From NCBI GenBank assembly GCA_047605645.1, contig JASGFJ010000001.1, forward strand, positions 144,087 through 208,086: 64,000 nucleotides of DNA, given 5' to 3'. Made by a program: the position numbers and the translations under genes. Within the stretch, counting starts at the first letter, position 1, and every line of letters starts with the position of its first letter. Origin of the DNA: UBA1309 sp047605645. GTDB taxonomy: Bacteria > Bacteroidota > Bacteroidia > Bacteroidales > Dysgonomonadaceae. Shown piece by piece: positions 37,131-45,506 of the stretch. The notes beneath the pieces were generated by a model that did no database searches, had not been told where the DNA came from, and was given only the letters and a program-made list of their open reading frames with translations.

Positions 37131-37703
37131 AATGCAGCCATTAAGAATGGTTTCGTTTCAGGTGTTATTCGTGTCTCATGAGAAAATGAACATTTGCACT
37201 TGGTCTCATTTCATTAGTGGAAACTGTTCTCTTTTCAGTGATTGACAAAATGGGAAAATATAAATTCGATGATAAAGCGTAAATTCTAATCCGTTTACTC
37301 TGAATTTGCTTATAAATGATTAAAAACAAATGAGATATATGCTTTGACCAAAATTTTAATAGAACAATAATGTTCAAATATAGTAAAACCATAATAACAA
37401 CCTGATTTTTTGCATTCAAATTAAGCCTGTGATATAATGTTTGTAATTTTCATTCAGGTTGCAGATAAAAAGCTCCGGCTTTTATTATCATTGAATAGGC
37501 ATCGTTTAGCTCCGATGTGTAAATTTTGTCAAAACGTTTCCTTAATTGGCTAAGAGTTGTGACTTTTTAGGATTTAGCTCCCTGAATTTGATATTTAGAC
37601 GCCAAAGTCCATGAAAAAAAAACTACCTTTACACCTGTGTTTAAGCGAAGTTTGTTTACATTTTGCTTTAAGCCAATAGTCTTACTAACCAATAAATTAA
37701 ATT
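37131..37703. other. Non-coding region before the PEPCK/HPrK-like gene
   Basis: About 570 bp. A minus-strand frame at 37165-37419 (84 codons, one hydrophobic stretch) has no motif and a composition like the surrounding AT-rich DNA. An octamer TACCTTTA, one base off the -7 consensus, lies about 80 bp before the downstream gene. Confidence 0.35.
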
Positions 37704-39440
37704 ATGGAAAAAGAATTCACTCTCTCAAACGGGAAAGCGATTGTCAATTTCAGTAAAAAATACTGCGATTCTAAGCGTAAATTGATCAACAGTGAAGGTT
37801 TTAAACGTGTAATAACTTCCTTCGTTGAAAACGAATTGAAGGTTGATGAAGTGGTTATTTATGACAAGTTTATGGAGTTTTGTTCGTCAGAGGATGAATT
37901 AATAGAATCCTTTATCGAAACTTTTAAACTACTCACCTTATTCTCTGTCGAGGAGATAAAAAATTCAAGTAATCGTTATTATAAGTTTGTAGAGGATGTC
38001 GAGCTTTTTGCCGAATTGGTCGAGCTTTTGTTTTCTTATTGGACACGAATCGAACGCTATACTATTGTGCATAGCAGCCAGTCTGGTGAGGGTCTTCAGA
38101 ATGTGCGTTTCACAAGTGCAAACGATAAATTCAACGATTTACTGCTTGCTACCAAAAGGCGAATTCTGAATTCGATTACCAAGACAGAAGAGCATGTTTA
38201 TCGCCAATCTACAGCCGGCGGCATGGCCGGTGTTACCCTTAATGAAGTATCCTGGGATTGTCCGGAAGAATACAAGCATGTATATTCCGTTCCGTTTATT
38301 AATACAGTGCTGATTCAACCTCCATTCCTCGCATATACCAAACGGAATACGCGTTCCGGATTGTTTGAAGAAAAATATGAAAACCCGCTTTTGAACATAA
38401 ATATGGTGGAAGGCGATTGGTTTATCTATCCGGCCAAAGTGGGAAAGATGTTGACTTTTGTCTATTTTCATAAAGATTTTATGGTGCATGGCATCAACTT
38501 GGCTAATTTGTTCCAGTTGGCTAAGGAAAGCGAATATGAAAACAAAAAGCCGGAGCTGATTTATGTGTTCGGATATCCCGATGGAAATAGCCAAAAAGAT
38601 ACTTATTACTATAAGGATCAAAAGAACGATATCATGATTGGGTATGCCAACTATTGCGATGATGTGGACTATTTCGGATATATGAAGAAGATGTTGCTGA
38701 CCTTGCATAATATTAAGCAGATAGACAATGGACGTCTGCCTATTCATGGAGCGATGGTGAATATTGTACTCAAAAACGGAAAACAGTCCAATATCATTAT
38801 TATGGGAGACAGCGGCGCCGGAAAATCAGAAAGTCTGGAGGCTTTTCGTACCCTGAATCAAAAATATATCCGCCACATGCGTACTATTTTTGACGATATG
38901 GGCTATTTGCAGAAAGAAGCCGACGGAAGTATTAAAGCTTATGGAACAGAGATTGGCGCTTTTGTCCGGGTAGATGATTTGGACCCGGCTTATGCCTATC
39001 AGCAGTTGGACAAAGGGGTTTACATCAATATGGACAAGGTGAATGCCCGGGTCACAATTCCGATAGCCTCTTACGATTTAATTACCCGTGGATTCCCGGT
39101 CGATTTCTTTTTGTATGCGAACAACTATGACGATACCGGTGACAAAAAGATTGTTATCTGCAACAAAGTAGAAGATGCTATCCGTGTTTGTGAAGACGGA
39201 GCACGCAGAGCCAAAGGCACTACCTCCGAAGTGGGGCTGGTCAAATCTTATTTTGCGAATCCTTTCGGCCCTGTGCAGGAAAAATCAGCCACAGAAGTTT
39301 TAGTTCGCGACTATTTTAAAATAATGTACGACAGCGGGGTCAAATTGGGCGAGATTCATACAAATCTGGCTGTTCCCGGTAAAGCTCACGAAGGGCCGCG
39401 TTTGGCTGCTGAAGAGCTGTTTACTTTGGTAAATAAATAA
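37704..39440 (+). CDS. PEPCK/HPr-kinase-like P-loop protein
   Basis: A 578-residue protein often annotated as phosphoenolpyruvate carboxykinase in Bacteroidetes. The N-terminal 120 residues are helical and acidic. The phosphate-binding loop is GDSGAGKSE (368-376), preceded by LPIHGAMVNIVLKNG. That pattern (HG..V....G...GDSG.GKSE) is closer to HPr kinase/phosphorylase than to ATP-PEPCK, whose loop is G.SGTGKT. Further PEPCK/HPrK-fold marks are IFDDMGYL (metal-binding DD) and later AGKAHEGPR. No signal peptide. The substrate is unknown: it could be a small-molecule or protein kinase. It is monocistronic, with a terminator 22 bp after the stop. Confidence 0.75.
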   Translation: MEKEFTLSNGKAIVNFSKKYCDSKRKLINSEGFKRVITSFVENELKVDEVVIYDKFMEFCSSEDELIESFIETFKLLTLFSVEEIKNSSNRYYKFVEDVELFAELVELLFSYWTRIERYTIVHSSQSGEGLQNVRFTSANDKFNDLLLATKRRILNSITKTEEHVYRQSTAGGMAGVTLNEVSWDCPEEYKHVYSVPFINTVLIQPPFLAYTKRNTRSGLFEEKYENPLLNINMVEGDWFIYPAKVGKMLTFVYFHKDFMVHGINLANLFQLAKESEYENKKPELIYVFGYPDGNSQKDTYYYKDQKNDIMIGYANYCDDVDYFGYMKKMLLTLHNIKQIDNGRLPIHGAMVNIVLKNGKQSNIIIMGDSGAGKSESLEAFRTLNQKYIRHMRTIFDDMGYLQKEADGSIKAYGTEIGAFVRVDDLDPAYAYQQLDKGVYINMDKVNARVTIPIASYDLITRGFPVDFFLYANNYDDTGDKKIVICNKVEDAIRVCEDGARRAKGTTSEVGLVKSYFANPFGPVQEKSATEVLVRDYFKIMYDSGVKLGEIHTNLAVPGKAHEGPRLAAEELFTLVNK

Positions 39441-39461
39441 TTATCCTTCCATAACCTGAAT

Positions 39462-39497
39462 AACAGGAGCCTGTAAAATGACTCCTGTTTTTTTTTG
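39462..39497 (+). terminator. Terminator of the PEPCK/HPrK-like gene
   Basis: An 8-bp stem (39462-39469 AACAGGAG with 39482-39489 CTCCTGTT) followed by an uninterrupted T-run. Confidence 0.85.
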
Positions 39498-39702
39498 TAG
39501 GTTAAATTGGTTTCGTCTGTAAAAAGTCAATTATACCCGCTTGCCATAAATACTATTCTTCTAATATTGCATATCAAAACACAATTCTGTTCTCTTTCTG
39601 ATGGAGTTGATTTTGATGCGTTTTTCAGGATTATTTCCGAATTAATACTTGTCCGTGGGGTATTTATTAAATTAAAAACGTAATATTATAGATATTTGTC
39701 TG

Positions 39703-39710
39703 TATCTTTG
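39703..39710 (+). promoter_or_regulatory. -7 element of kduI
   Basis: A perfect TATCTTTG 36 bp before the preferred kduI ATG. No good -33 is seen about 20 nt upstream, so the promoter may need an activator. Confidence 0.55.
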
Positions 39711-39746
39711 TAAGGTACCTAAATTGTGAATCATTTAAATTCTGAC

Positions 39747-40589
39747 ATGAAAACTGTAATCGAAGAAAGATGGGGAACACACCCTGACGATGTGAAACAC
39801 TACGACACGGCAAGACTGAGAAAAGAATTTCTTGTTGAGAACGTATTCGAAGAAGAGGCTGTGAGGATGACTTACACTCATAACGACCGCCTTATTATTG
39901 GAGGAATATTTCCCGTAAAAGAAAAACTTCAGCTCGAAACCGTCGATTTAATCCGTTCATCTTATTTCTGTGAAAGACGCGAACTGGGGATTATCTGCAT
40001 TGGCGGAGAAGGAGTCGTTGAGGTCGACGGCACACTATATGATATGTCCTTTAAAGATGCGTTGTATGTCGGACGCGGATCAAAAGAAGTGTTTTTCAGT
40101 AGCAAACATCCGGAACATCCGGCGAAGTTTTATTTCGCATCTTCTCCAGCCCATAAAGAATATCCTACTGCACAGGTAACCTCTGCTATGCGGAGAACTC
40201 GCGAATTGGGAGATTTGTCAACGTCCAATGCGCGCGTATTGAATCAATTGATTCTGAGTGAAATTGTTCCTTGCTGTCAACTGCAAATGGGGATGACTGA
40301 ATTGAAAGAAGGAAGTGTCTGGAATACAATGCCGCCGCATACACATTCCCGTCGCATGGAAGCTTATTTCTATTTTAAAGTTCCCGACAATCAGGCAGTG
40401 TGTCATTTTATGGGACAGCCTCAGGAGACAAGGCATATTTTCATGGCAAACGAACAGGCTGTCATATCGCCGTCCTGGTCTATTCATTCGGCAGCAGGCA
40501 CCAGTAACTATACATTTATTTGGGCGATGTGCGGCGAAAATCTCGATTATGACGATATGGATACTTTTACTGCAGATAAGTTGAGATAA
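39747..40589 (+). CDS. kduI: 5-keto-4-deoxyuronate isomerase
   Basis: About 280 residues from ATG 39747 (MKTVIEERWGTHPDDVKHYD). A GTG at 39726 keeps the frame open but would lie only about 10 nt after the expected transcription start; the inner ATG gives the usual family length. The cupin enzyme converts 5-keto-4-deoxyuronate, made from pectin or glycosaminoglycan lyase products, to 2,5-diketo-3-deoxygluconate. The metal site is in PPHTHSRRMEAYFYF (two His and a Glu), with a later IHSAAGTSNYTFIW. First gene of a hexuronate set with kdgK and eda. kduD is absent from this window. Confidence 0.95.
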   Translation: MKTVIEERWGTHPDDVKHYDTARLRKEFLVENVFEEEAVRMTYTHNDRLIIGGIFPVKEKLQLETVDLIRSSYFCERRELGIICIGGEGVVEVDGTLYDMSFKDALYVGRGSKEVFFSSKHPEHPAKFYFASSPAHKEYPTAQVTSAMRRTRELGDLSTSNARVLNQLILSEIVPCCQLQMGMTELKEGSVWNTMPPHTHSRRMEAYFYFKVPDNQAVCHFMGQPQETRHIFMANEQAVISPSWSIHSAAGTSNYTFIWAMCGENLDYDDMDTFTADKLR

Positions 40590-40638
40590 TTCAGCATAAC
40601 AACTTGTAATTTTAACAATAAAAAATATTAAGAAACAG

Positions 40639-41676
40639 ATGAAAAAAGTAGTCACTTTTGGTGAAATTATGTTGCGTCTGGCAACTCCGGGATACCAACG
40701 TTTTATTCAATCAACAAATTTGAATGCCACTTTCGGTGGAGGAGAGGCAAATGTAGCAGTGTCACTTTCTAATTATGGAATTCCTACTGATTTTGTGACC
40801 CGCTTACCTAAAAATGATATTGCAGAATGGTGTATTTCCGACCTTCGTAAATACAATGTGGGCGTAACCAATATTATTCGTGGCGGAGACAGAGTCGGAA
40901 TTTATTTTCTTGAAACAGGTGCTGTTGCACGTGCTTCAAAGGTAGTATACGATCGCGCTAATTCTGCCATTGCAGACATTAAACCGGGCATGGTAAACTG
41001 GCATGAAGTGCTGAAAGATGCACAATGGTTTCACTGGACTGGTATTACTCCGGCACTTTCTCAGGGAGCTGCTGATGCTTGTTTGGAAGCCATTAAAGTT
41101 GCGAATGAATTAGGGGTGACCGTTTCCACCGATTTGAATTATCGTAAGAACTTATGGAAGTATGGAAAAACGGCTTCGGAAGTTATGCCTGCTTTGGTGG
41201 AAGGCTGTGACATCATTCTTGGAAATGAAGAAGATGCTGAGAAAGTATTCGGAATCAAACCCGAAGGTTTTGATGTGTCACAAACTCATGGAGAAGTGAA
41301 TGCGGCAGAATTTGAATCTGTATGTACTCAGTTGCAGAAACGTTTCCCTAGAGCTAAAAAAGTAATTATTACATTGCGTGGTTCTATCAATGCAAACCAC
41401 AATACTTGGGGTGGAGTTTTGTATTCCGACAAATTGTACCAGTCCAAACGATATGATATTACACATATTGTGGATCGTGTAGGTGGCGGTGATTCTTTTA
41501 TGGGCGGTCTGATTTATGGATTGATTTCTTATCCGACAGATGATCAGAAAGCACTTGAATTTGCGGTAGCTGCTTCTTGTCTGAAACACACCATTTATGG
41601 AGATTTTAATCTGGTGACAGTCGCAGAGGTTGAAAACCTGATGAAGGGCGACGGTTCAGGACGTGTGTCACGCTAA
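40639..41676 (+). CDS. kdgK: 2-keto-3-deoxygluconate kinase (PfkB family)
   Basis: A 345-residue PfkB-type sugar kinase. The N-terminal signature is FGGGEANVAVSLSNYG, and the C-terminal signature VDRVGGGDSFMGGLIYGL carries the catalytic base D285. The usual GAGD loop reads GGGD here, as in several KdgK sequences. It phosphorylates 2-keto-3-deoxygluconate to KDPG. It lies 49 bp after kduI and is co-transcribed. A terminator-like hairpin separates it from eda. Confidence 0.92.
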   Translation: MKKVVTFGEIMLRLATPGYQRFIQSTNLNATFGGGEANVAVSLSNYGIPTDFVTRLPKNDIAEWCISDLRKYNVGVTNIIRGGDRVGIYFLETGAVARASKVVYDRANSAIADIKPGMVNWHEVLKDAQWFHWTGITPALSQGAADACLEAIKVANELGVTVSTDLNYRKNLWKYGKTASEVMPALVEGCDIILGNEEDAEKVFGIKPEGFDVSQTHGEVNAAEFESVCTQLQKRFPRAKKVIITLRGSINANHNTWGGVLYSDKLYQSKRYDITHIVDRVGGGDSFMGGLIYGLISYPTDDQKALEFAVAASCLKHTIYGDFNLVTVAEVENLMKGDGSGRVSR

Positions 41677-41727
41677 GGTATATTATTCTAAGCGATGTAT
41701 ATGTTATAAATTGCAGTTAAAATAGAA

Positions 41728-41735
41728 TATATTTG
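41728..41735 (+). promoter_or_regulatory. Possible -7 element between kdgK and eda
   Basis: A perfect TATATTTG octamer, 52 bp after the kdgK stop and 136 bp before the eda start. No TTTG at the right distance upstream. It lies before the internal terminator, so an attenuated eda promoter is possible. Confidence 0.35.
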
Positions 41736-41771
41736 TTTTTATATAGTTTTTATTGGTTTATTGAGTGAATG

Positions 41772-41821
41772 AGATGTATCCCTGAATATTTTGCAAATAG
41801 ATTTAGGGGTACATCTTTTTG
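41772..41821 (+). terminator. Terminator between kdgK and eda
   Basis: A 12-bp stem with one G-T pair (41772-41783 AGATGTATCCCT with 41805-41816 AGGGGTACATCT), a 21-nt loop, and a T-run directly after. It would stop transcription before eda unless read through or regulated. Confidence 0.8.
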
Positions 41822-41870
41822 AAGACAAAGCTTAGGTCGCTGTTCAGACAGCATTAATCAAATAAAAAAA

Positions 41871-42539
41871 ATGGCAAGATTTAAAAGATTTAAAGTATAT
41901 CAGGTGATGGAAGAAACAGGAATTGTTCCTGTTTTTTATCACAAAGATCTGGAAGTTTCAAAACAAGTATTAAAAGCTTGTTATGAAGGAGGTGTCCGTG
42001 CATTTGAATTTGCAAACAGAGGTGATTTTGCTCACGAAATTTTCGGAGAATTAGCGAAGTGGGCAGCTAAGGAATGTCCTGATCTGATTTTGGGAATTGG
42101 CTCAGTTGTAGATCCGGCTACTGCGGCTCTTTATTTGCAGTTAGGTGCAAATTTTATTGTCGGTCCGCTCTTAAATCCTGAAATTTTCAAAGTTTGTAAT
42201 CGTCGCCAGGTTGCTTACGTCCCGGGATGTGCTACTGCCTCCGAAGTAGGTTTGGCGCAAGAGCTGGGGGCAGAAGTTGTGAAAGTATTCCCCGGTGATG
42301 TAGTCGGTCCTTCATTTGTGAAGGGCATCAAAGCTCCTATGCCCTGGTGCAGTGTGATGGTAACCGGAGGCGTGTCTCCTACCGAAGAGAATCTTTCGAA
42401 ATGGTTTTCGGCAGGTGTCACCTGTGTTGGAATGGGATCCAACTTATTTCCCAAAGATGTAATTGCGGCTAAAGAGTGGTCGAAGATTACAGGTTTATGC
42501 CAAAACGCATTTGAGGTATTGGCTAAAGTCCGTAAATAA
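41871..42539 (+). CDS. eda: KDPG/KHG aldolase
   Basis: A 222-residue class I aldolase that splits KDPG into pyruvate and glyceraldehyde-3-phosphate. The Schiff-base lysine is K138 in EVVKVFPGD and the catalytic glutamate is E46 in AFEFANRG. GSVVDPATA and VPGCATASE also match the family. It completes the pathway from 5-keto-4-deoxyuronate begun by the two genes upstream. It has its own terminator downstream. Confidence 0.95.
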   Translation: MARFKRFKVYQVMEETGIVPVFYHKDLEVSKQVLKACYEGGVRAFEFANRGDFAHEIFGELAKWAAKECPDLILGIGSVVDPATAALYLQLGANFIVGPLLNPEIFKVCNRRQVAYVPGCATASEVGLAQELGAEVVKVFPGDVVGPSFVKGIKAPMPWCSVMVTGGVSPTEENLSKWFSAGVTCVGMGSNLFPKDVIAAKEWSKITGLCQNAFEVLAKVRK

Positions 42540-42555
42540 TTATTGTTCAAAATAG

Positions 42556-42597
42556 AAAAGACCTCAATGGCTTTCCGAGTCATTGAGGTCTTTTATT
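42556..42597 (+). terminator. Terminator of eda
   Basis: A 14-bp stem (42556-42569 with 42581-42594, core AGACCTCAATG/CATTGAGGTCT), with an A-run before and a T-run after. Confidence 0.92.
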
Positions 42598-42640
42598 TCT
42601 GAGAATATCCTTACTTGCTCATGTTTTGAAAAATTATGCC

Positions 42641-42648
42641 TATATTTG
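42641..42648 (+). promoter_or_regulatory. -7 element of the gltD-like gene
   Basis: TATATTTG, 59 bp before the start codon. A TTG at 42615-42617 gives a 23-nt spacer, slightly long. Confidence 0.55.
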
Positions 42649-42706
42649 CAAACTCTATATAGCAAAAACAGCTTATTGGGGCTAATTAGAACCAGTTTTA
42701 TAAAAA

Positions 42707-44014
42707 ATGAACACGAATCCTTTTGCAGAAATCAACAAAGGTTTTACAACTAAAGAAGCTATTGAAGAAGCTAAACGTTGTTTGAATTGTAAGAATCCGC
42801 TGTGCGTTCAGGGATGTCCTATCGAACACAATATCCCCGGATTCATTCACCAGCTATCGATGGGGAATATCGGTGGCGCAATGCAGATTATTAATGAGAA
42901 AAGTAATTTGCCCGCTATCTGCGGACGCGTTTGTCCTCACGAAAAACAATGTGAAGGACATTGCATCCTGAATAAGAAGAACAATCCTGTACGTGTCGGC
43001 AAACTTGAACGTTTTATTGCTGATTTCGATAGTGATATGCAATTGATTAAAGAAAAACTTCGTCCTAAAACAAGAGGCAAAATTGGAGTTATCGGTTCCG
43101 GGCCGGCCGGCTTGACGGTTGCCGGAGATTTGGCTCGTGATGGTTTCAATGTCGTTGTATTTGAAGGTCAGAAAGAGCCGGGAGGAGTCCTTATGTATGG
43201 TATTCCGGAGTATCGTCTGCCAAAAGATATTGTAAGGCGCGAGATCAAGAAAATAGAAGCACTTGGTGTGACTTTTATTAATGATTTTCTTGTCGGAGAG
43301 ACTACTACTGTCGATGACATGTTGATGCACGATTTCGATGCTGTCTTCATCGGTTCCGGAACGGCGGTTCCTCAACCGCTAAAAATCCCGGGATCATCAC
43401 TCTACCGTGTCCTTCAATCGTCCTATTTCCTGCGAATGGTCAACCTCTACGGAAATGGAGATATTAGTAGGGAGGCTGTTCCTCTTATCGATGGAGAGCG
43501 AGTGGCTGTGATTGGTGCCGGTAATGTTGCGATGGATGCTGCCCGAACAGCTATTCGTATCGGAGCTAAGTCGGTGACTGTGATTTATCGACGCAAGGAA
43601 GAAGATATGCCTGCCTTACGAAGCGAATATCATGAAGCGGTGAGTGAAGGGGTGGAATTTATGTTTGAAACCAATACGGAAGAATTTGTCGGCGAGAACG
43701 ATACTGTGGCCGGTATCCGGTTAAAGCTAGTTGATGGGACAGAATCGGTTGTCCCTTTCGACCGGGTGTTGCTGGCTGTCGGCTCTAAACCAGCCAATAG
43801 GATAGTCTCTTCTTCTCCGGGTATTGAAGTCGATGAAAAAGGCTATGTTGTCACGAAAGAGCATCCTTATGGCATGACTACCCGAAAGGGAATATTTGCC
43901 GGAGGAGATGTCGTGCATACGCCTCAGACTGTAGTCCTTGCCATGCGTGAAGCAAAGAGGGTTGCTTTGGGAATGGCTCAATATGTAGATGCCGTGAAAC
44001 TATTGCAGGAATAA
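42707..44014 (+). CDS. gltD: GltD/SudA-type NADPH:ferredoxin-like oxidoreductase subunit
   Basis: A 435-residue flavoprotein. The N-terminal cysteine-rich domain holds two 4Fe-4S sites (RCLNCKNPLCVQGCP and ICGRVCPHEKQCEGHC). An FAD-binding Rossmann motif follows (GVIGSGPAGLTVAGDLARDG), then MYGIPEYRLPKDIV and an NAD(P)H-binding motif (VAVIGAGNVAMDAARTAIR), ending with IFAGGDVVHTPQTV. This is the small subunit of glutamate synthase or its close relatives SudA/NfnB. No large subunit (gltB) or SudB/NfnA-like gene is adjacent, so the partner must be encoded elsewhere. Confidence 0.88.
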   Translation: MNTNPFAEINKGFTTKEAIEEAKRCLNCKNPLCVQGCPIEHNIPGFIHQLSMGNIGGAMQIINEKSNLPAICGRVCPHEKQCEGHCILNKKNNPVRVGKLERFIADFDSDMQLIKEKLRPKTRGKIGVIGSGPAGLTVAGDLARDGFNVVVFEGQKEPGGVLMYGIPEYRLPKDIVRREIKKIEALGVTFINDFLVGETTTVDDMLMHDFDAVFIGSGTAVPQPLKIPGSSLYRVLQSSYFLRMVNLYGNGDISREAVPLIDGERVAVIGAGNVAMDAARTAIRIGAKSVTVIYRRKEEDMPALRSEYHEAVSEGVEFMFETNTEEFVGENDTVAGIRLKLVDGTESVVPFDRVLLAVGSKPANRIVSSSPGIEVDEKGYVVTKEHPYGMTTRKGIFAGGDVVHTPQTVVLAMREAKRVALGMAQYVDAVKLLQE

Positions 44015-44130
44015 AATTTTTCGTCTTTTTTTATTCAACTCTTTCAATTTGGAGGATAAATACGACTAATCCCATGGCAGAGTGATCTCTGTTTTAATTG
44101 GAAATATTTTTTTGAAGAATAAAGATTATA

Positions 44131-44179
44131 CTCAAAGAGGCTGTCCTATCCGGAACAGCCTCTTTGAGTATGTATTTTT
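44131..44179. terminator. Bidirectional terminator between gltD and pncB
   Basis: A 14-bp stem, CTCAAAGAGGCTGT (44131-44144) with ACAGCCTCTTTGAG (44155-44168), between two convergent genes, followed by a T-rich stretch on the plus strand. Confidence 0.88.
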
Positions 44180-44223
44180 TTGCAAATAATAACGCGCAGG
44201 CAGATTAACAATCAATCCCTTTG

Positions 44224-45426
44224 TCAGTCCTGCGTTGTATCTCCATTCGAATATTTCAAGTCGAGGGTTTCTTCAGCCAGATGTATTTCGCGGGCACTTC
44301 CTGTGTGTTTTCCTACAACGTCGGACAATTTGATACATTCATGCCATTTGTCTTTTTCTGTCATTTTGCAGCGCAGAAGCTTCATGACGATATTCATTCC
44401 GGTGATGTTGTTGCCGACATCATTTGTCAGGTTTGTCCCGATGCCGAAGGTCGCCCCGATTCTATCACCGCAGTATTCTCTGATGTTGATTGCTTTTTCG
44501 ACATTCAGACTGTCTGAGAATACGATATATTTCAATTTGGGATTTACCCGAAGCTCTTCGTAACGGCGGATGACTTTGTCGGCAAACTGAAACGGATCGC
44601 CGCTGTCGTGTCGCAGGCTGGTAAATAACTGAGCATGCTTCTTGCTGAAATTTCTCATAAACACATCTGTTGTATAGGTGTCTGTCAATACAGTTCCCAA
44701 ATCACCGTCATAAGTGTCAATCCAGTCTTCCATTGCCATATAGTTTGCCATTTTGTAGCCATAAATAGCTCCGTGAAACTGAACCCATTCATGAGGGTGC
44801 GTGCCTGAAACATTCAGGTGATGTTTGTATGCAAGATAGACGTTGCTGGTCCCGTAAAAGTTATTTCCTGAATACTCTTTCAGCAAAGCGGTCACTTTGT
44901 CTTCGATATCGAAACTAAAGCGCCGGCGCATTCCGAATAGAGAGAATGTTATATTTGAATTCTTTAGCTTTTTGGCTTTCTGAATGGCCGTTTCTTCCAT
45001 GTATTCCAAGTCGGGGAGTTGTCCGGTCGTGCGATAATATAGTTCAGAAACCATCGCAAGTATAGGAGTTTCCCATAAAGTGACTCTGTAGAGTAGCCCA
45101 GAGGCCTTAATACGAAGTTTTTTATCAATAATATCTACTGTTACCTCAGAGGAGTCGAATTGAAATCCTTTCAGGAAATCAATATAGAAAGGGGGCAGAT
45201 AGGGGAGTTTTTTTATGAGAAAATCTTCTTCATCCTCAGTCAGGCTGAGTGTCTCCATATTTTTCAACTCTTCCCGAATAAGCGTGTCGAAATCGTCGGG
45301 ATAATCCCCGTTGGTTCTGTCAATAAACTCAAACTCACCGTATGCGCGGGGATAGAGTTTGGCATAAGCATAACTTGTTGTGAATTTGTATAAGTCAGTG
45401 TCTAAAATACTTTTGATAATACTCAT
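44224..45426 (-). CDS. pncB: Nicotinate phosphoribosyltransferase
   Basis: A 400-residue enzyme that makes nicotinate mononucleotide in NAD salvage. Family marks: DLYKFTTSYAYAKLYPRAYGEFEF at the start (substrate site), FSLFGMRRRFSFD, GTSNVYLAYKHHL, SGTHPHEWVQFH with the regulatory phospho-His, SLRHDSGDPFQFADKVIRRYE, and VFSDSLNVEKA. It is probably the second gene of a unit with the MFS gene upstream (81-bp gap). Confidence 0.94.
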   Translation of the reverse strand: MSIIKSILDTDLYKFTTSYAYAKLYPRAYGEFEFIDRTNGDYPDDFDTLIREELKNMETLSLTEDEEDFLIKKLPYLPPFYIDFLKGFQFDSSEVTVDIIDKKLRIKASGLLYRVTLWETPILAMVSELYYRTTGQLPDLEYMEETAIQKAKKLKNSNITFSLFGMRRRFSFDIEDKVTALLKEYSGNNFYGTSNVYLAYKHHLNVSGTHPHEWVQFHGAIYGYKMANYMAMEDWIDTYDGDLGTVLTDTYTTDVFMRNFSKKHAQLFTSLRHDSGDPFQFADKVIRRYEELRVNPKLKYIVFSDSLNVEKAINIREYCGDRIGATFGIGTNLTNDVGNNITGMNIVMKLLRCKMTEKDKWHECIKLSDVVGKHTGSAREIHLAEETLDLKYSNGDTTQD

Positions 45427-45506
45427 AAGTGATTGTTTTTTGATTTATTCGTTTTTTTCTGAAACCCGATTCGGGAACTGTGGTTTCCTCCCAAACGAAT
45501 ATAAAA

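Noticed and set aside
37165..37419. A minus-strand frame of 84 codons with a hydrophobic segment upstream of the small helical protein gene.
   Set aside because: AT-driven composition and no motif. More likely the upstream region of the neighbour.
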